Made by a program: the position numbers and the translations under genes. Below, piece after piece: positions 1 through 8,355 of a DNA stretch of 19,301 nt (within the stretch, counting starts at the first letter, position 1; each line of letters opens with the position of its first letter). Origin of the DNA: Gammaproteobacteria bacterium (lineage in GTDB: Bacteria; Pseudomonadota; Gammaproteobacteria; J044); the NCBI GenBank assembly GCA_003696465.1, contig RFHG01000402.1:1-19301 (forward strand). Direction: 5' to 3'. A model generated the notes under the pieces. It was given only the letters and a program-made list of their open reading frames with translations, was not told where the DNA came from and did not search any database.

Positions 1-1
1 G

Positions 2-430
2 CAGTATCAGGTGCAGGAGATGCTGCGCATCGAGCGCATCTTCGAGCACGAGGGCATCCAGGAAGAACTCGATGCCTACAATCCGCTGATCCCGGATGGT
101 ACCAACCTCAAGGCCACGATGATGATCGAGTTCCCCGATCCCGAGGAGCGGCGCAAGCGGCTGGCCGAGCTCAAGGGCATCGAGCGCCATGTCTGGATGC
201 AGGTGGATGACATGGAGAAGGTGCATCCGATCGCCAACGAGGATCTCGAGCGCGAGACCGAGGACAAGACCTCATCGGTGCATTTCATGCGCTTCGAATT
301 CACGCCCGAGATGATCGAGAAGCTGCGCGCAGGCGCACCGCTGCGCATTGGCATCGACCATCCGAACTATCGGGCCGAAACGGAGATTACCGGCGAGACC
401 CGCGAGGCCCTGCTGCGCGACTTCGACTGA
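2..430 (+). CDS. DUF3501 family protein (3' part, start lies off the window)
   Basis: The frame is open from the first complete codon, with no stop before the window edge, and ends in TGA at 428-430. About 143 residues are visible. The stretch around EMLRIERIFEHEGIQEELD, followed by YNPLIPDGTN and the core MMIEFPDPEERRKRL, matches the DUF3501 family, whose members are usually near 190 residues, so roughly the first 50 are missing. The GTG at position 11 is internal, not a start. The biochemical role of DUF3501 is not known. The family is commonly found beside rubrerythrin-like and Fe-S oxidoreductase genes, which would lie to the left of this window. The product has no signal peptide or membrane segment in the visible part and is probably cytosolic. 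It converges on the diguanylate cyclase gene with only 9 bp between the two stops and no visible terminator. Confidence 0.85.
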   Translation, partial: QYQVQEMLRIERIFEHEGIQEELDAYNPLIPDGTNLKATMMIEFPDPEERRKRLAELKGIERHVWMQVDDMEKVHPIANEDLERETEDKTSSVHFMRFEFTPEMIEKLRAGAPLRIGIDHPNYRAETEITGETREALLRDFD

Positions 431-439
431 TCGTCCACG

Positions 440-2404
440 CTATACCCAGCTGACCACGCGGTTGCGGCCTTCCTTCTTGGCCGAGTAGAGGGCGTGGTCG
501 GCCTGGCGCAGGGCGGTGTCCAGGCCCTCGCCCTCCAGCGCCACCACCCCGATGCTGACGGTCAGCGGGATGCGAATGCGGCCGTACTGCAATGGCGAGG
601 AGGCAACGCGTTCACGGATGCGCTCGGCGATCTCCTCGGCCTGGTCGAGGTCGGCATCCGGCAGCAGGACGGCAAACTCTTCCCCGCCGGTACGGCCCAG
701 GATGTCGGTGTCGCGCAGTACCTGCTGCAGTACCGAGACGAAGTGTCGCAGGGTCTCGTCTCCGGCCTTGTGCCCCCAGCTGTCATTGATGTGTTTGAAG
801 TGGTCGATGTCCAGGGTGAGGACGGCGCACGGCCGGCGTCGGCGGCGGCAGCGCTTGTATTCCAGTTCGGCCAGCTCCATGAACATGCGCCGGTTGTAGC
901 AGCCGGTCAGGTAGTCGGTCGTGGCGAGCTGTTCCAGCTCCTGCTGGTAACGGCGCAGCTCGCTGATGTCGATGAGGATGCCGCGCTCGCCGACGATCTG
1001 TCCATGTGCCCGGATTGGGCAGGCACGCAGCAGGGCAGGGAATTGCTCTCCGCTGCGTGATTGCACCAAGTATTCCATTTCCAGCCGAGCGCTGCAGTTG
1101 CCCACGCCCGGGCGTTCCGGGGGGCGGAACACGAACAGGTCGCGCAGGTTGAGCCGCCCGAGATCTTCCTGTCCGTAACCGAGGCGTTCCATGCCGACCT
1201 GGTTGAGGAAGGTCACGTTGCCGTTGGCGTCCGCCTCGTAGATGATCTCCGGCAGCAGCTCGGTGGTGTCGCGGAAGCGGTCTTCCATGATGAGCAGCCG
1301 CGCATGCATGCGCCGGTACCGCTCGAGCAGCAGCGCCATCAGACCCAGCAGAACAAGGATCAGCAACTCCCCCTTCATGCCGCGCAGCACCTGCCACCAG
1401 AACGCACCGTCGGTCTGGCAGACCACCAGCTTCCAGGGGGCCTCGGCCAATGGCAGCACACGCAGGCGGTAGTGCCCGATCTGCTGCAGTCCGCCTGCCG
1501 CCAGCGCGCTGCGGGCCTGCTCCACGGAAATGTCCTGCGGCAGTCTTTGGGCAATATCCGGGACCGGCTGCGCGTCTGCCTTCGGTGCCGGTCTCGGATC
1601 GCGTTCGGCCAGGATGTGGCCGTGGTCGTCGATCAGGTAGGCACCGCGGATCATCGGTCCCACTTCACCCAGCAGGCGCGTGAGCTGTCTCAGCGTGAGG
1701 TCAATGGCGACCACGCCGCTGAAACGGCCTTCCTCGACCACCGGCCGGGCCGCCGTGACCATCAGTCCCTGGCCGAATTCATCCTGATAGGGTTCGGTCC
1801 AGCGTGGTTCGAGGCGGGGATTGTTCGCAGGTTCAAGATCCCGGTAGAAGGGCTTTTCGAGCAGCGTGTCGGTGTAGTGGTAGGTGGCCGGATCCACCCA
1901 GGGCACGGCGAGCAGAAAGCGCCGGGCAGAGAGGTAATAGATCCAGGTGGCCTCGGGCAGGTTGCGCCGGCTGGCCAGCATCAGCGGAGCGGCTTGCAGG
2001 GCGGCAGCCAGTTCCCTGCCGGCCGCCTCGGGCGGCCTCGGCCCGGCGCCGCTCAGATGGACCGGGACGGGTGTGCCCCGCTCGCGCACCTCGAGTCGGG
2101 CCGACCAGCCCTGCCATGAAGGATGATGCCGGACCGGCAGCGCAAGGTCAGGTTGTCCGGGCGGGTGTTCAAGCTCGGCGCCGAGCAGCAACAGATGGTG
2201 ATTGACGGCGGCAAGGATGGCATCGATGTCGGCAGCGATGCGCGTCCAACGCGTGGCCTGTTCCTGCTCCAGTTGCCGTGCGTGCAGGCGCAGCGCGCTG
2301 GCAACGACCAGAACGGCGATGGTGACCAGCAGCAGATAGGCTGGCCACGGCACATCTCCGCGATGCCTTCCCCCCCTCATCATTCCCGCATGATAGCGCG
2401 GCAT
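440..2404 (-). CDS. Membrane diguanylate cyclase: Cache sensor, PAS, GGDEF
   Basis: Predicted to make cyclic di-GMP from two GTP in response to a periplasmic signal. About 654 residues from the ATG at 2404, which is preceded by an AGAGGG-like ribosome site; ATGs at 2383 and 2380 are alternatives. Visible layout: transmembrane helix about 21-40; periplasmic dCache-like region about 45-330, including DTLLEKPFYRDLEP and the SGVVAIDLTL strand typical of these folds; second transmembrane helix about 345-361; PAS domain about 377-485; GGDEF domain about 495-654. The active-site motif is GGEEF (573-577), and the product-inhibition I-site RDTD (564-567) sits exactly five residues before it, so both catalysis and feedback inhibition look intact. 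The gene starts 32 bp after the TRAP large-permease gene on the same strand and is probably its last operon member, so sensing of the transported ligand is a reasonable inference. A much longer open frame upstream is a shadow of the TRAP genes. Confidence 0.93.
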   Translation of the reverse strand: MPRYHAGMMRGGRHRGDVPWPAYLLLVTIAVLVVASALRLHARQLEQEQATRWTRIAADIDAILAAVNHHLLLLGAELEHPPGQPDLALPVRHHPSWQGWSARLEVRERGTPVPVHLSGAGPRPPEAAGRELAAALQAAPLMLASRRNLPEATWIYYLSARRFLLAVPWVDPATYHYTDTLLEKPFYRDLEPANNPRLEPRWTEPYQDEFGQGLMVTAARPVVEEGRFSGVVAIDLTLRQLTRLLGEVGPMIRGAYLIDDHGHILAERDPRPAPKADAQPVPDIAQRLPQDISVEQARSALAAGGLQQIGHYRLRVLPLAEAPWKLVVCQTDGAFWWQVLRGMKGELLILVLLGLMALLLERYRRMHARLLIMEDRFRDTTELLPEIIYEADANGNVTFLNQVGMERLGYGQEDLGRLNLRDLFVFRPPERPGVGNCSARLEMEYLVQSRSGEQFPALLRACPIRAHGQIVGERGILIDISELRRYQQELEQLATTDYLTGCYNRRMFMELAELEYKRCRRRRRPCAVLTLDIDHFKHINDSWGHKAGDETLRHFVSVLQQVLRDTDILGRTGGEEFAVLLPDADLDQAEEIAERIRERVASSPLQYGRIRIPLTVSIGVVALEGEGLDTALRQADHALYSAKKEGRNRVVSWV

Positions 2405-2436
2405 CCTGCCCTCTGCCACAACTCCGCCGGCGCGCT

Positions 2437-3708
2437 TCAGGGGGTGTCGATCAGGGCCAGGCTCAGGGCCGGCCAGTAGGTGATCAGCAGTACCGCGGCC
2501 AGCAGCAGGAAGAAGAAGGGCAGGGTGGCCCGGTAGATTTCCATCACCTGCCGCCGGAAGCGGAAACTGGCGATGAACAGGTTCATGCCCACGGGCGGGG
2601 TGAAGTAGCCGAGCTGCATGTTGGCCAGGAAGATGATACCCAGATGCACGGGATGAATCCCGTAGCCTGCGGCAATCGGCAGGATGATGGGAATCATGAT
2701 GACCAGTGCCGAGAAGATGTCGAGCATCATGCCCAGCACCAGCAGGAACAGATTGAGCAGGATGAGGAAGGTCCAGCGGTCGTCGACCAGGTTCTGTATT
2801 TGCTCGAACAGCCGGGTGGGCACCTCGGTGTCGATGAGATAATTGGTCGAGGCGAGCGAGACCCCGAGGATGATCAGGATGGCCCCGACCAGCACCATGG
2901 CCTCGCGGATGATGCGCGGCAGTTCCCGCAGCCGGATCTCGTGCAGAATCACCACCTCCACCAGCAGCACATACATGGCTGCCACCGAGGCCGCCTCGGT
3001 GACGGTGATGATGCCGCCATAGATGCCGCCCAGCACCAGCAGCGGCAGCGGCAGCTCCCAGATGATTTCGCGCAGGCTGGCCAGCGCCTCGGCCAGGTCG
3101 AAGGCGTGCCGCTCGCGTGCCGCGGGCTGGCTGAACCAGCTCCAGAATGCGAGCAGGGCGATCATCAGCAGGCCGGGCAGGATGCCGGCCAGGAACAGGT
3201 CGTCCACGGATACCGGCTGGTCCAGATCCACCTGCTGTGCCACCACGGCATACAGGATGAGGGGCAGCGAGGGCGCAAACAGCAGGCCCAGGCTGCCCGA
3301 TGTGGTAATCAGCCCCAGGCTGTATCGCTCGCTGTAGCCCCCGGCCAGCAGGGCAGGGAACAGCAGGGCACCCAGCGCCACGATGGTGACACCGGAGGCA
3401 CCGGTAAAGGCCGTGAACAGGGCACAGGTGACCAGCGAGATCAGGGCCAGTCCGCCCGGCATCCAGCCCAGCCAGGCCCGCGTGGCACGCACCAGGCGGG
3501 CCGGTGCGCCACTCTCGCCCAGCAGGTAGCCGGCGAAGGTAAACAGCGGAATGGCCAGCAGCACCGGCATTTCGGCCAGCCGGTAGATCTCCACGCTGAC
3601 CACTTGCAGGTCTACCTCCTCGCCGTGAAAGCCCCACAGGGCGCTGGCCCCGATGACCGCGAACAGGGGGGCGCCCAAAAGCGCCAGTAGCAGCAGCAGA
3701 AGGGGCAT
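2437..3708 (-). CDS. dctM: TRAP transporter large permease, DctM family
   Basis: The 423-residue product is the usual length for DctM, the 12- to 13-helix membrane subunit that drives substrate import with a sodium or proton gradient. The N-terminus is a hydrophobic helix starting MPLLLLLLALLGAPLFAVIG. Family-typical segments include AIPLFTFAGYLLGESG, FTGASGVTIVALGALLFPAL and the C-terminal FLANMQLGYFTPPVGMNLF motif. The start ATG shares one base with the stop of the small-permease gene (TGATG), so the two are translationally coupled. It works with the upstream DctQ, DctP and TatT subunits. The family call is secure, but the substrate cannot be read from the permease sequence. Confidence 0.96.
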   Translation of the reverse strand: MPLLLLLLALLGAPLFAVIGASALWGFHGEEVDLQVVSVEIYRLAEMPVLLAIPLFTFAGYLLGESGAPARLVRATRAWLGWMPGGLALISLVTCALFTAFTGASGVTIVALGALLFPALLAGGYSERYSLGLITTSGSLGLLFAPSLPLILYAVVAQQVDLDQPVSVDDLFLAGILPGLLMIALLAFWSWFSQPAARERHAFDLAEALASLREIIWELPLPLLVLGGIYGGIITVTEAASVAAMYVLLVEVVILHEIRLRELPRIIREAMVLVGAILIILGVSLASTNYLIDTEVPTRLFEQIQNLVDDRWTFLILLNLFLLVLGMMLDIFSALVIMIPIILPIAAGYGIHPVHLGIIFLANMQLGYFTPPVGMNLFIASFRFRRQVMEIYRATLPFFFLLLAAVLLITYWPALSLALIDTP

Positions 3709-4208
3709 CAGGGTTCCACCTCGAGCGGCACCGGGGCCGGCTCGGGCGGGGGCGGCAGGAAGGCCTGCAGCAGATGGCGCAGGGCAATGAGCCCGAACCC
3801 CAGCGGGATGGCAGCTTCCGCCAGCCAGGCCGGCATGCCGCTGAAGGCCTCGCTGCCCTGGCTGAAGTCATCGGCCACCAGCAGGGCGCCATGCCAGGCG
3901 ATCAGCCCGGCCACGGCGGCGGTGAAGAGTTGCACCAGGGCATGGGCCAGTCGGCGCAGCCCTGCAGGCAGCAGGCGGCCGAGCAGATCGATGCGGATAT
4001 GGCGGTGTTCGCGGGTGGCGACCAGTGCCCCGAGCAGGCCCAGCCACAGCACGCCCAGCTTGAGTGCCGGGTCCAGCCAGAGGAAGCCGGTGTCAAACAG
4101 GTTGCGCAGCACGATCTGGGCAAACGAGGCACCGATCAGCCCCAGCAGCAGCACCGTGAGCAGCAGGTCCTCCAGGGCGTGCAGGCTGCGGAGGATGCGC
4201 TGCATCAT
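3708..4208 (-). CDS. dctQ: TRAP transporter small permease, DctQ family
   Basis: A 166-residue protein with four predicted hydrophobic helices (about 13-30, 45-65, 88-110 and 130-150). It carries the family landmark ATREHRHIRIDLL between helices 2 and 3. DctQ pairs with DctM in the inner membrane to form the TRAP permease. Two adjacent ATG codons (4208 and 4205) overlap the TGA of dctP, either as ATGA or TGATG, so coupling holds whichever is used. The C-terminal tail is proline- and glutamate-rich (PPPPEPAPVPLEVEP) and probably a cytosolic extension. Confidence 0.93.
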   Translation of the reverse strand: MMQRILRSLHALEDLLLTVLLLGLIGASFAQIVLRNLFDTGFLWLDPALKLGVLWLGLLGALVATREHRHIRIDLLGRLLPAGLRRLAHALVQLFTAAVAGLIAWHGALLVADDFSQGSEAFSGMPAWLAEAAIPLGFGLIALRHLLQAFLPPPPEPAPVPLEVEP

Positions 4209-5230
4209 TGCCCGGCGGCGAGATGGGCCTGTCGTTCGGGCCGCTGGGCCCGGTATTCCGCCAGCAGGCGCCGCAGCCGCTGGTGCAGTGCCTTGCTGAC
4301 CACGATGCCCTCCTCCTCGGCGATGGCCTCCTCGGCCAGGCGCTTCCAGCGCGCCACTTCTTCCGTCGAGGGGGTGACGAAACTGAAGCCGCGCTGGCGC
4401 AGGGTGGCCAGCGCTGCCGCGTTGTCACTGCGGTTGGCCCTGTCGAGCCGACGGAAGATGCCGTCCATCACCTCCATCACCACCTTGCGATCCGCCGGGC
4501 GGATGCGGGAGAAGCGCTTCTTGTCCACCACCAGGGCGCCGACCAGGTACATCAGCGGCTGGTTGGTAACCGACTTGAGTCGTGTATGCCACTGGAAGGC
4601 GATGGCGCCGACCGGGGTGGCACCCACGGTATCGATCAGGCCGGTCTGCAGGCTGGTATAGACATCGGCCAGGGGCAGGGTGATGGGCTGTACCCCCATC
4701 TTGCGAAACAGTACATAGCTCAGCAGGTCGTCCTCCGGCACCCACACCTTGTGTTGCCGGAGTTCCTCGATGCGCGTGATCGGGTCCGACGACATGAGAT
4801 AGGCGAAACCGCCCTCGGCCAGACCGAGGATGACGAAACCGTGCTGCTCCATGCCCTTTCTGAGCACCGGGTCGATCTCGCGGCGCACGGCATCGACCTC
4901 GTCCAGTGTGTTGAACTCCATCGGCAGGCTGTAGATCTGCATGTCGGGATAGACCCGGGCCAGGCTGCCCCCGGTCAGCGCGCCACCATGCAGCTGGCCG
5001 AGACGTATCTTCTTGAGCACGCTCTTGTCGTTGCCCATCACCCCGCCCGGGTAGAACTTGAGCTTGACCCGGCCGTTCGTGCGGCTGGCGATTTCCCTGG
5101 CACCGGCCCGCATCTCCTGCATCCAGCGGGTACCCTCCGGGGCCACGGTGGCGATCTTCAGCGTCAGCGCAGGGGCCAGGGCCGGGAACAGGGCCATCAG
5201 CAGCAGCGACTTCGACAGCAGGCGTCTCAT
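4205..5230 (-). CDS. dctP: TRAP transporter periplasmic solute receptor, DctP family, with atypical ligand site
   Basis: The receptor captures substrate in the periplasm for the DctQM permease. The chosen ATG at 5230 gives 341 residues with a signal peptide (MRRLLSKSLLLMALFPALAPA). It has GAGGAAA eight bases upstream and starts 16 bp after tatT. A longer frame to 5305 would run back into tatT and spoil the signal peptide. DctP family features visible: LKIATVAPEGT after the signal, the FYPGGVMGNDKSVLKKIRLGQ block (59-79), and YTSLQTGLIDTV (191-202). In carboxylate-binding receptors such as DctP and SiaP the strand after the first crossover reads K-[IV]-R-V, and its Arg clamps the carboxylate. 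Here it reads HKVWVPEDD with Trp163 at that place. This suggests a ligand other than a simple organic acid. The presence of TatT agrees with the TatPT subtype. Confidence 0.93.
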   Translation of the reverse strand: MRRLLSKSLLLMALFPALAPALTLKIATVAPEGTRWMQEMRAGAREIASRTNGRVKLKFYPGGVMGNDKSVLKKIRLGQLHGGALTGGSLARVYPDMQIYSLPMEFNTLDEVDAVRREIDPVLRKGMEQHGFVILGLAEGGFAYLMSSDPITRIEELRQHKVWVPEDDLLSYVLFRKMGVQPITLPLADVYTSLQTGLIDTVGATPVGAIAFQWHTRLKSVTNQPLMYLVGALVVDKKRFSRIRPADRKVVMEVMDGIFRRLDRANRSDNAAALATLRQRGFSFVTPSTEEVARWKRLAEEAIAEEEGIVVSKALHQRLRRLLAEYRAQRPERQAHLAAGQ

Positions 5231-5246
5231 GCGCGTGTTTCCTCGC

Positions 5247-6107
5247 TCAGAAATAGTCTTCGGCCCCGGCCAGCAGCTTGCGCGCCTCGGCCTGGGCCAG
5301 TTCATTGGACAGGGTCAGACCAGGCTGGTGCGGATCGGCCTCCAGGACCTCCTGCAGCAGGCGGTCATGCAGGTCGCGGTCGAACACGAGCCGCGCATAG
5401 TGCCGGGCATAGAGTACCTTGGCCATCAGGTTGCGGCCACCGGAGCAGGCAATGGCCCGCTCGAAGTGTTTCCTGGCCAGTTCGGGCTTGCCGCCCATGG
5501 CCGGTGGCAGCAGGGTATCCATCACCCCCAGATAGAGCTGTGCATTGCCCTGGTCGTGGCAGTCATCGATGGCCACCACCCGTTCCAGCAGGGCACGGGC
5601 CTTTGGCAGGTCGGCCACGGCATTCCAGTCGCTGCTGCTGGCACGGATCCACCCGGCCCAGGCGGTGCCCAGGCCGTAGATCAGGTCGATGCGTTCCGCC
5701 GGCAGGCCACGGGCCCTGGGGGCAAAGGCCGTGTGCGGCTGGTCGAGCGTGGCGCAGGACTCGGGCAGCTCCACACAGAAGGCATGCCGGGCGTAGTCCA
5801 GGGCACGGCGGGCCAGCTTGCGCGCGCGTTCCGGATCTTCCACGAAATTGCCGGCATAGCTGCCGTACAGCCGGCTGCCGGTCAGCAGGGTGGCAGCATT
5901 ATCGGGGTTGCGGGCGATGAGGCCATCGATCATGAGCAGATAGGCCGGCATGGCCTCGGCCACCGTGCGCGGGTCGTCGTGATTCTGCATGGCCTGGCCC
6001 AGCCCCTCCGCCATGGAACGGGTCTGGCTGCCGATGATCTGGGCACAGCCGCCGAGCATCAGCAACAGGGGGAGCAACAGCAGGATGTGGCGTGCAGGTC
6101 GTGGCAA
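5247..6107 (-). CDS. tatT: TRAP-associated TPR lipoprotein, TatT family (TTG start)
   Basis: TatT is the extra T-component of some TRAP systems. In Treponema pallidum, TatT is a TPR lipoprotein that assembles as a trimer with the receptor TatP. Here the 286-residue product has a lipoprotein signal with lipobox LMLGGC (Cys21), then an all-helical body. The segment TVAEAMPAYLLMIDGLIARN and the following GSRLYGSYAGNFVEDPERA are characteristic of the family. The initiation codon is TTG at 6107: no ATG or GTG is available in frame before an upstream stop at 6138-6140, and AAGGA lies nine bases before the TTG. A perfect TATAAT at 6137-6142 places transcription start only about 20-25 nt upstream, so a start further upstream is unlikely. 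It is the first gene of the TRAP operon. Membrane anchoring of TatT could hold the receptor or help pass a hydrophobic ligand; that role is proposed, not proven. Confidence 0.9.
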   Translation of the reverse strand: MPRPARHILLLLPLLLMLGGCAQIIGSQTRSMAEGLGQAMQNHDDPRTVAEAMPAYLLMIDGLIARNPDNAATLLTGSRLYGSYAGNFVEDPERARKLARRALDYARHAFCVELPESCATLDQPHTAFAPRARGLPAERIDLIYGLGTAWAGWIRASSSDWNAVADLPKARALLERVVAIDDCHDQGNAQLYLGVMDTLLPPAMGGKPELARKHFERAIACSGGRNLMAKVLYARHYARLVFDRDLHDRLLQEVLEADPHQPGLTLSNELAQAEARKLLAGAEDYF

Positions 6108-6136
6108 GTGAGGCAGTCCTTTTCTTGGGCCGGGGC

Positions 6137-6142
6137 ATTATA
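6137..6142 (-). promoter_or_regulatory. -10 element of the tatT–dctPQM operon promoter
   Basis: The minus strand reads TATAAT exactly, between the stop of the EAL gene and the TTG of tatT. No good -35 is present at 16-18 bp spacing (the region reads ATGAACG), so an activator or weak basal activity is possible. The predicted transcript start near 6130 leaves a leader of about 23 nt, which fits the TTG start and its AAGGA site. Confidence 0.55.
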
Positions 6143-6174
6143 GCCTGCCCCGTGCCCGGCGTTCATCCGCCGCC

Positions 6175-8219
6175 TCAGTAGGCAAAACCGATGGTGGGGT
6201 CTCGACCGTGCACGGCCTCCAGGTAGGCGAGCTTGCCCCGCCAGACACCCACCGGATCGGGCACGCCGATCAGATATCCCTGACCCAGGTCGATGCCGAT
6301 GTCGCGCACGAGGTCGCGTTCCTGCAGGGTCTCGATCATCTCTGCCACCGTCTCGAGCTGCAGTTCCCCGGCCATCTGCTGGCTGATGCGCATGATGCGT
6401 TCGCTGGCGGGGTGTTCGGCTGCATTCCTGATCAGTGAGCCGTCCAGCTTGAGATAGCGCACCCCGCCTTCCAGGGCCAGTTCGATCACGGTCTGCAGGG
6501 AGGAAAAGCCGGTGCCGAAATCATCGATGGCAAAGACCAGGCCGTGCTGGCGGTGCAGCTCGAGCACGAGCTCGCTGCTCTCCAGCAGGAGCTGTTCGGT
6601 CAGTTCCAGCACCACCTCGAAGTCGGCAAGAGGACCCGTGAGGGCAGCGGAGAGCAGCTCCAGATAGTCCGGATTCTGCAGAGAGCCGGCCGAGACATTG
6701 AGGAACAGGCGCCGCGTGTGACGCGCAGGAGTTCATCGCGGTGGCGCAGCAGGGCCTTGAGTACCAGTGTGTCAAAGTCCGCCACGAGCCCCATGGAGAT
6801 GATGTCGTCGATGAACAGGCCGGCGCTGATGTAGCCCTCACCTTCACGGAAGCGGCCCAGCACCTCGAAGGCGTGTATTTCTTCCTGCCGTGCAAGCCGC
6901 ACCAGTGGCTGGATGAAGATCTCGGTGGTCTCCTCGGTCAGCTTCTCGCGCAGGTCGAGGCTGCGGGAATAACGTTGTCTAAGCCATTCGAACATGGCCT
7001 CGGTCGCCTCCCTGCCGGCGGAAATGCCGGATCCGTCCCGGCGGGCGCGCTGGTTCAGGTATTCGACCAGCAGGTGCATGTTCTCGGTGGTGAGTTCGGT
7101 GACGTTGCTCAGATCGATGCCGTGATACTGCAGTGCCGGTGTGACCGGGAGCCCGTGCTCAGTCGTGGAGATGCCTTCCTCGAGCCGGTCGAGCACGGAT
7201 TCGAGCCAGCGCGGATCCCTGTTCAGGGCAAAGAGGTAGAAGTCGCCGGCGATACCGCGCGTGTACACCAGCCATTCGGCATGCTCCTCGCACAAGGTCT
7301 GCAGGGTGCGCTCGACCAGTTCCAGTGTCTGGTTGCCGACCTCCTTGCCGTACAGCTCGTTGAGCTTGCCCAGCTGGCGCAGGTTGATGACGCAGAAGAG
7401 CTTGTTTCCCGGCAGGTAGAGGGCGGCCTGGAGAAAACCGAAGAAGCGGTTGACCCGATTGGTCTGCCCTTCGAAATAGAGCAGGCCAACCAGGTTGAGC
7501 AATTGGGTGAAACGGCGCTGCAGTTCCTGGAAGGCGAGATAGGCCTGCTCGTGGCGTTCTGCCCGCAACAGGGCATAAAGCAGCCCGGCCTGCTGGACGA
7601 TCAGCCGGTGTTCCTCGAGGATCTGGTTGCAGATCTTCAGGTCCAGACAGATCAGGAGGCTCTCGGGGTACTGCAGGGCGCGGGCAAAGGCGCTGTCTTC
7701 GGCCGATTCCAGCGGGTAGTTGGCGAGGTCATTGCAGATTGCTTGGCGCAGGCGCTCCATCCACTCCATGCTGAGTCGGATCAGCAGCTTGTCACGGATG
7801 GCCGCCTTGGGCAGTTCGAGCGGGGTGGCGGATTCGGCCAGCAGGTAATGGCGCGCCGTTTCGCGCTTGGCATGCTCGAAAATGGCGTCGATCTCGGGGT
7901 AGTGGGTGTAAGGGGCGTCTGTATTGGAGGCCACCAGCTCGATCAGCTGACTCTTGATCTGGTTGAAGCCTCCCATGAGCAGGACAAAGGGGATGTCTTT
8001 GCGAAAGTATTCCTCTGCCAGTGCCCGGGCAGCCTCGTTGCCGTCGGTGCTTTCCTGGAGGAAGTGCTCCAGGAAGCGGCGAAAACCGTCCAGCAGGAGT
8101 GCTTCGGTTTCGTCATCGAGCAGGCCGTCCAGGGTGCCGTGTTCATGATGGAACCGGTGCAGGCTTTCCAGCAGGCTGTCGATCTGTGGGGGAGTCAGGT
8201 GCAGGGGCTGGTCCTTCAT
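6175..8219 (-). pseudogene. EAL-domain c-di-GMP phosphodiesterase-like gene broken by a frameshift near 6715-6722
   Basis: Two reading frames together encode one protein of about 681 residues. The first frame (ATG 8219) carries: an N-terminal helical region of about 250 residues that I do not recognise; a degenerate GGDEF domain about 253-345, in which the signature is replaced by IAGDFYLF; and the start of an EAL domain with FEVLGRF (451-457). After Val500 it drifts into non-homologous sequence and stops at 6600. The neighbouring frame picks up precisely there with TRRLFLNVSAGSLQNPDYLEL, VVLELTE, FAIDDFGTGFSSL, YLKLDGSLIRN, VAEMIE and GQGYLIG, the remaining EAL motifs in order. A one-base deletion (or two-base insertion) explains the break. 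The catalytic Glu, Asn, Glu, Asp-Asp, Lys and Gln positions all appear present, so the break may be recent or an assembly error. If real, the product is truncated before the catalytic core. The start is supported mainly by the domain beginning; the ribosome site is weak. It lies just upstream of the TRAP operon. Confidence 0.88.
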
Positions 8220-8308
8220 GTTGATGAATGTGGGGCTTCCCGTCCCTGTACTTCGTGCGGCAACGTGCCTTCCCTGCACGGTGCATGTTGAACGCGTTTC
8301 TGACACCG

Positions 8309-8336
8309 AGTCTAGCGGGTTTTACGCCATGCTCAA
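8309..8336 (-). promoter_or_regulatory. Candidate sigma-70 promoter for the EAL-domain gene
   Basis: On the minus strand TTGAGC (8336-8331) and TAGACT (8314-8309) are separated by 16 bp. Each hexamer matches consensus at four of six positions. Transcription would begin near 8302, leaving a leader of roughly 80 nt before the ATG at 8219. It sits just downstream (minus-strand sense) of the stem-loop at 8356-8408. Confidence 0.4.
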
Positions 8337-8355
8337 CTCGAGGAAACTCTGATCA

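Noticed and set aside
464..482. CGGCC…GGCCG hairpin near the ends of the convergent DUF3501 and cyclase genes, considered as a terminator
   Set aside because: It lies inside the codons for the conserved SAKKEGRN segment of the GGDEF domain and has no T-run after it.
440..3892. A 1150-codon open frame on the minus strand
   Set aside because: Only the part below 2404 shows domain structure (the diguanylate cyclase). The rest is an Ala/Gly/Pro/Arg-rich shadow across dctM and dctQ, a common effect in high-GC DNA.
6138..6138. ATG at 6138 on the minus strand as an alternative start for tatT
   Set aside because: It is out of frame with the lipoprotein signal and overlaps the TATAAT promoter element; the TTG at 6107 with AAGGA fits better.
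6712..6725. Programmed ribosomal frameshift in the EAL gene
   Set aside because: The junction GTCACACG has no slippery heptamer or nearby stimulatory structure; an indel or a sequencing error is simpler.
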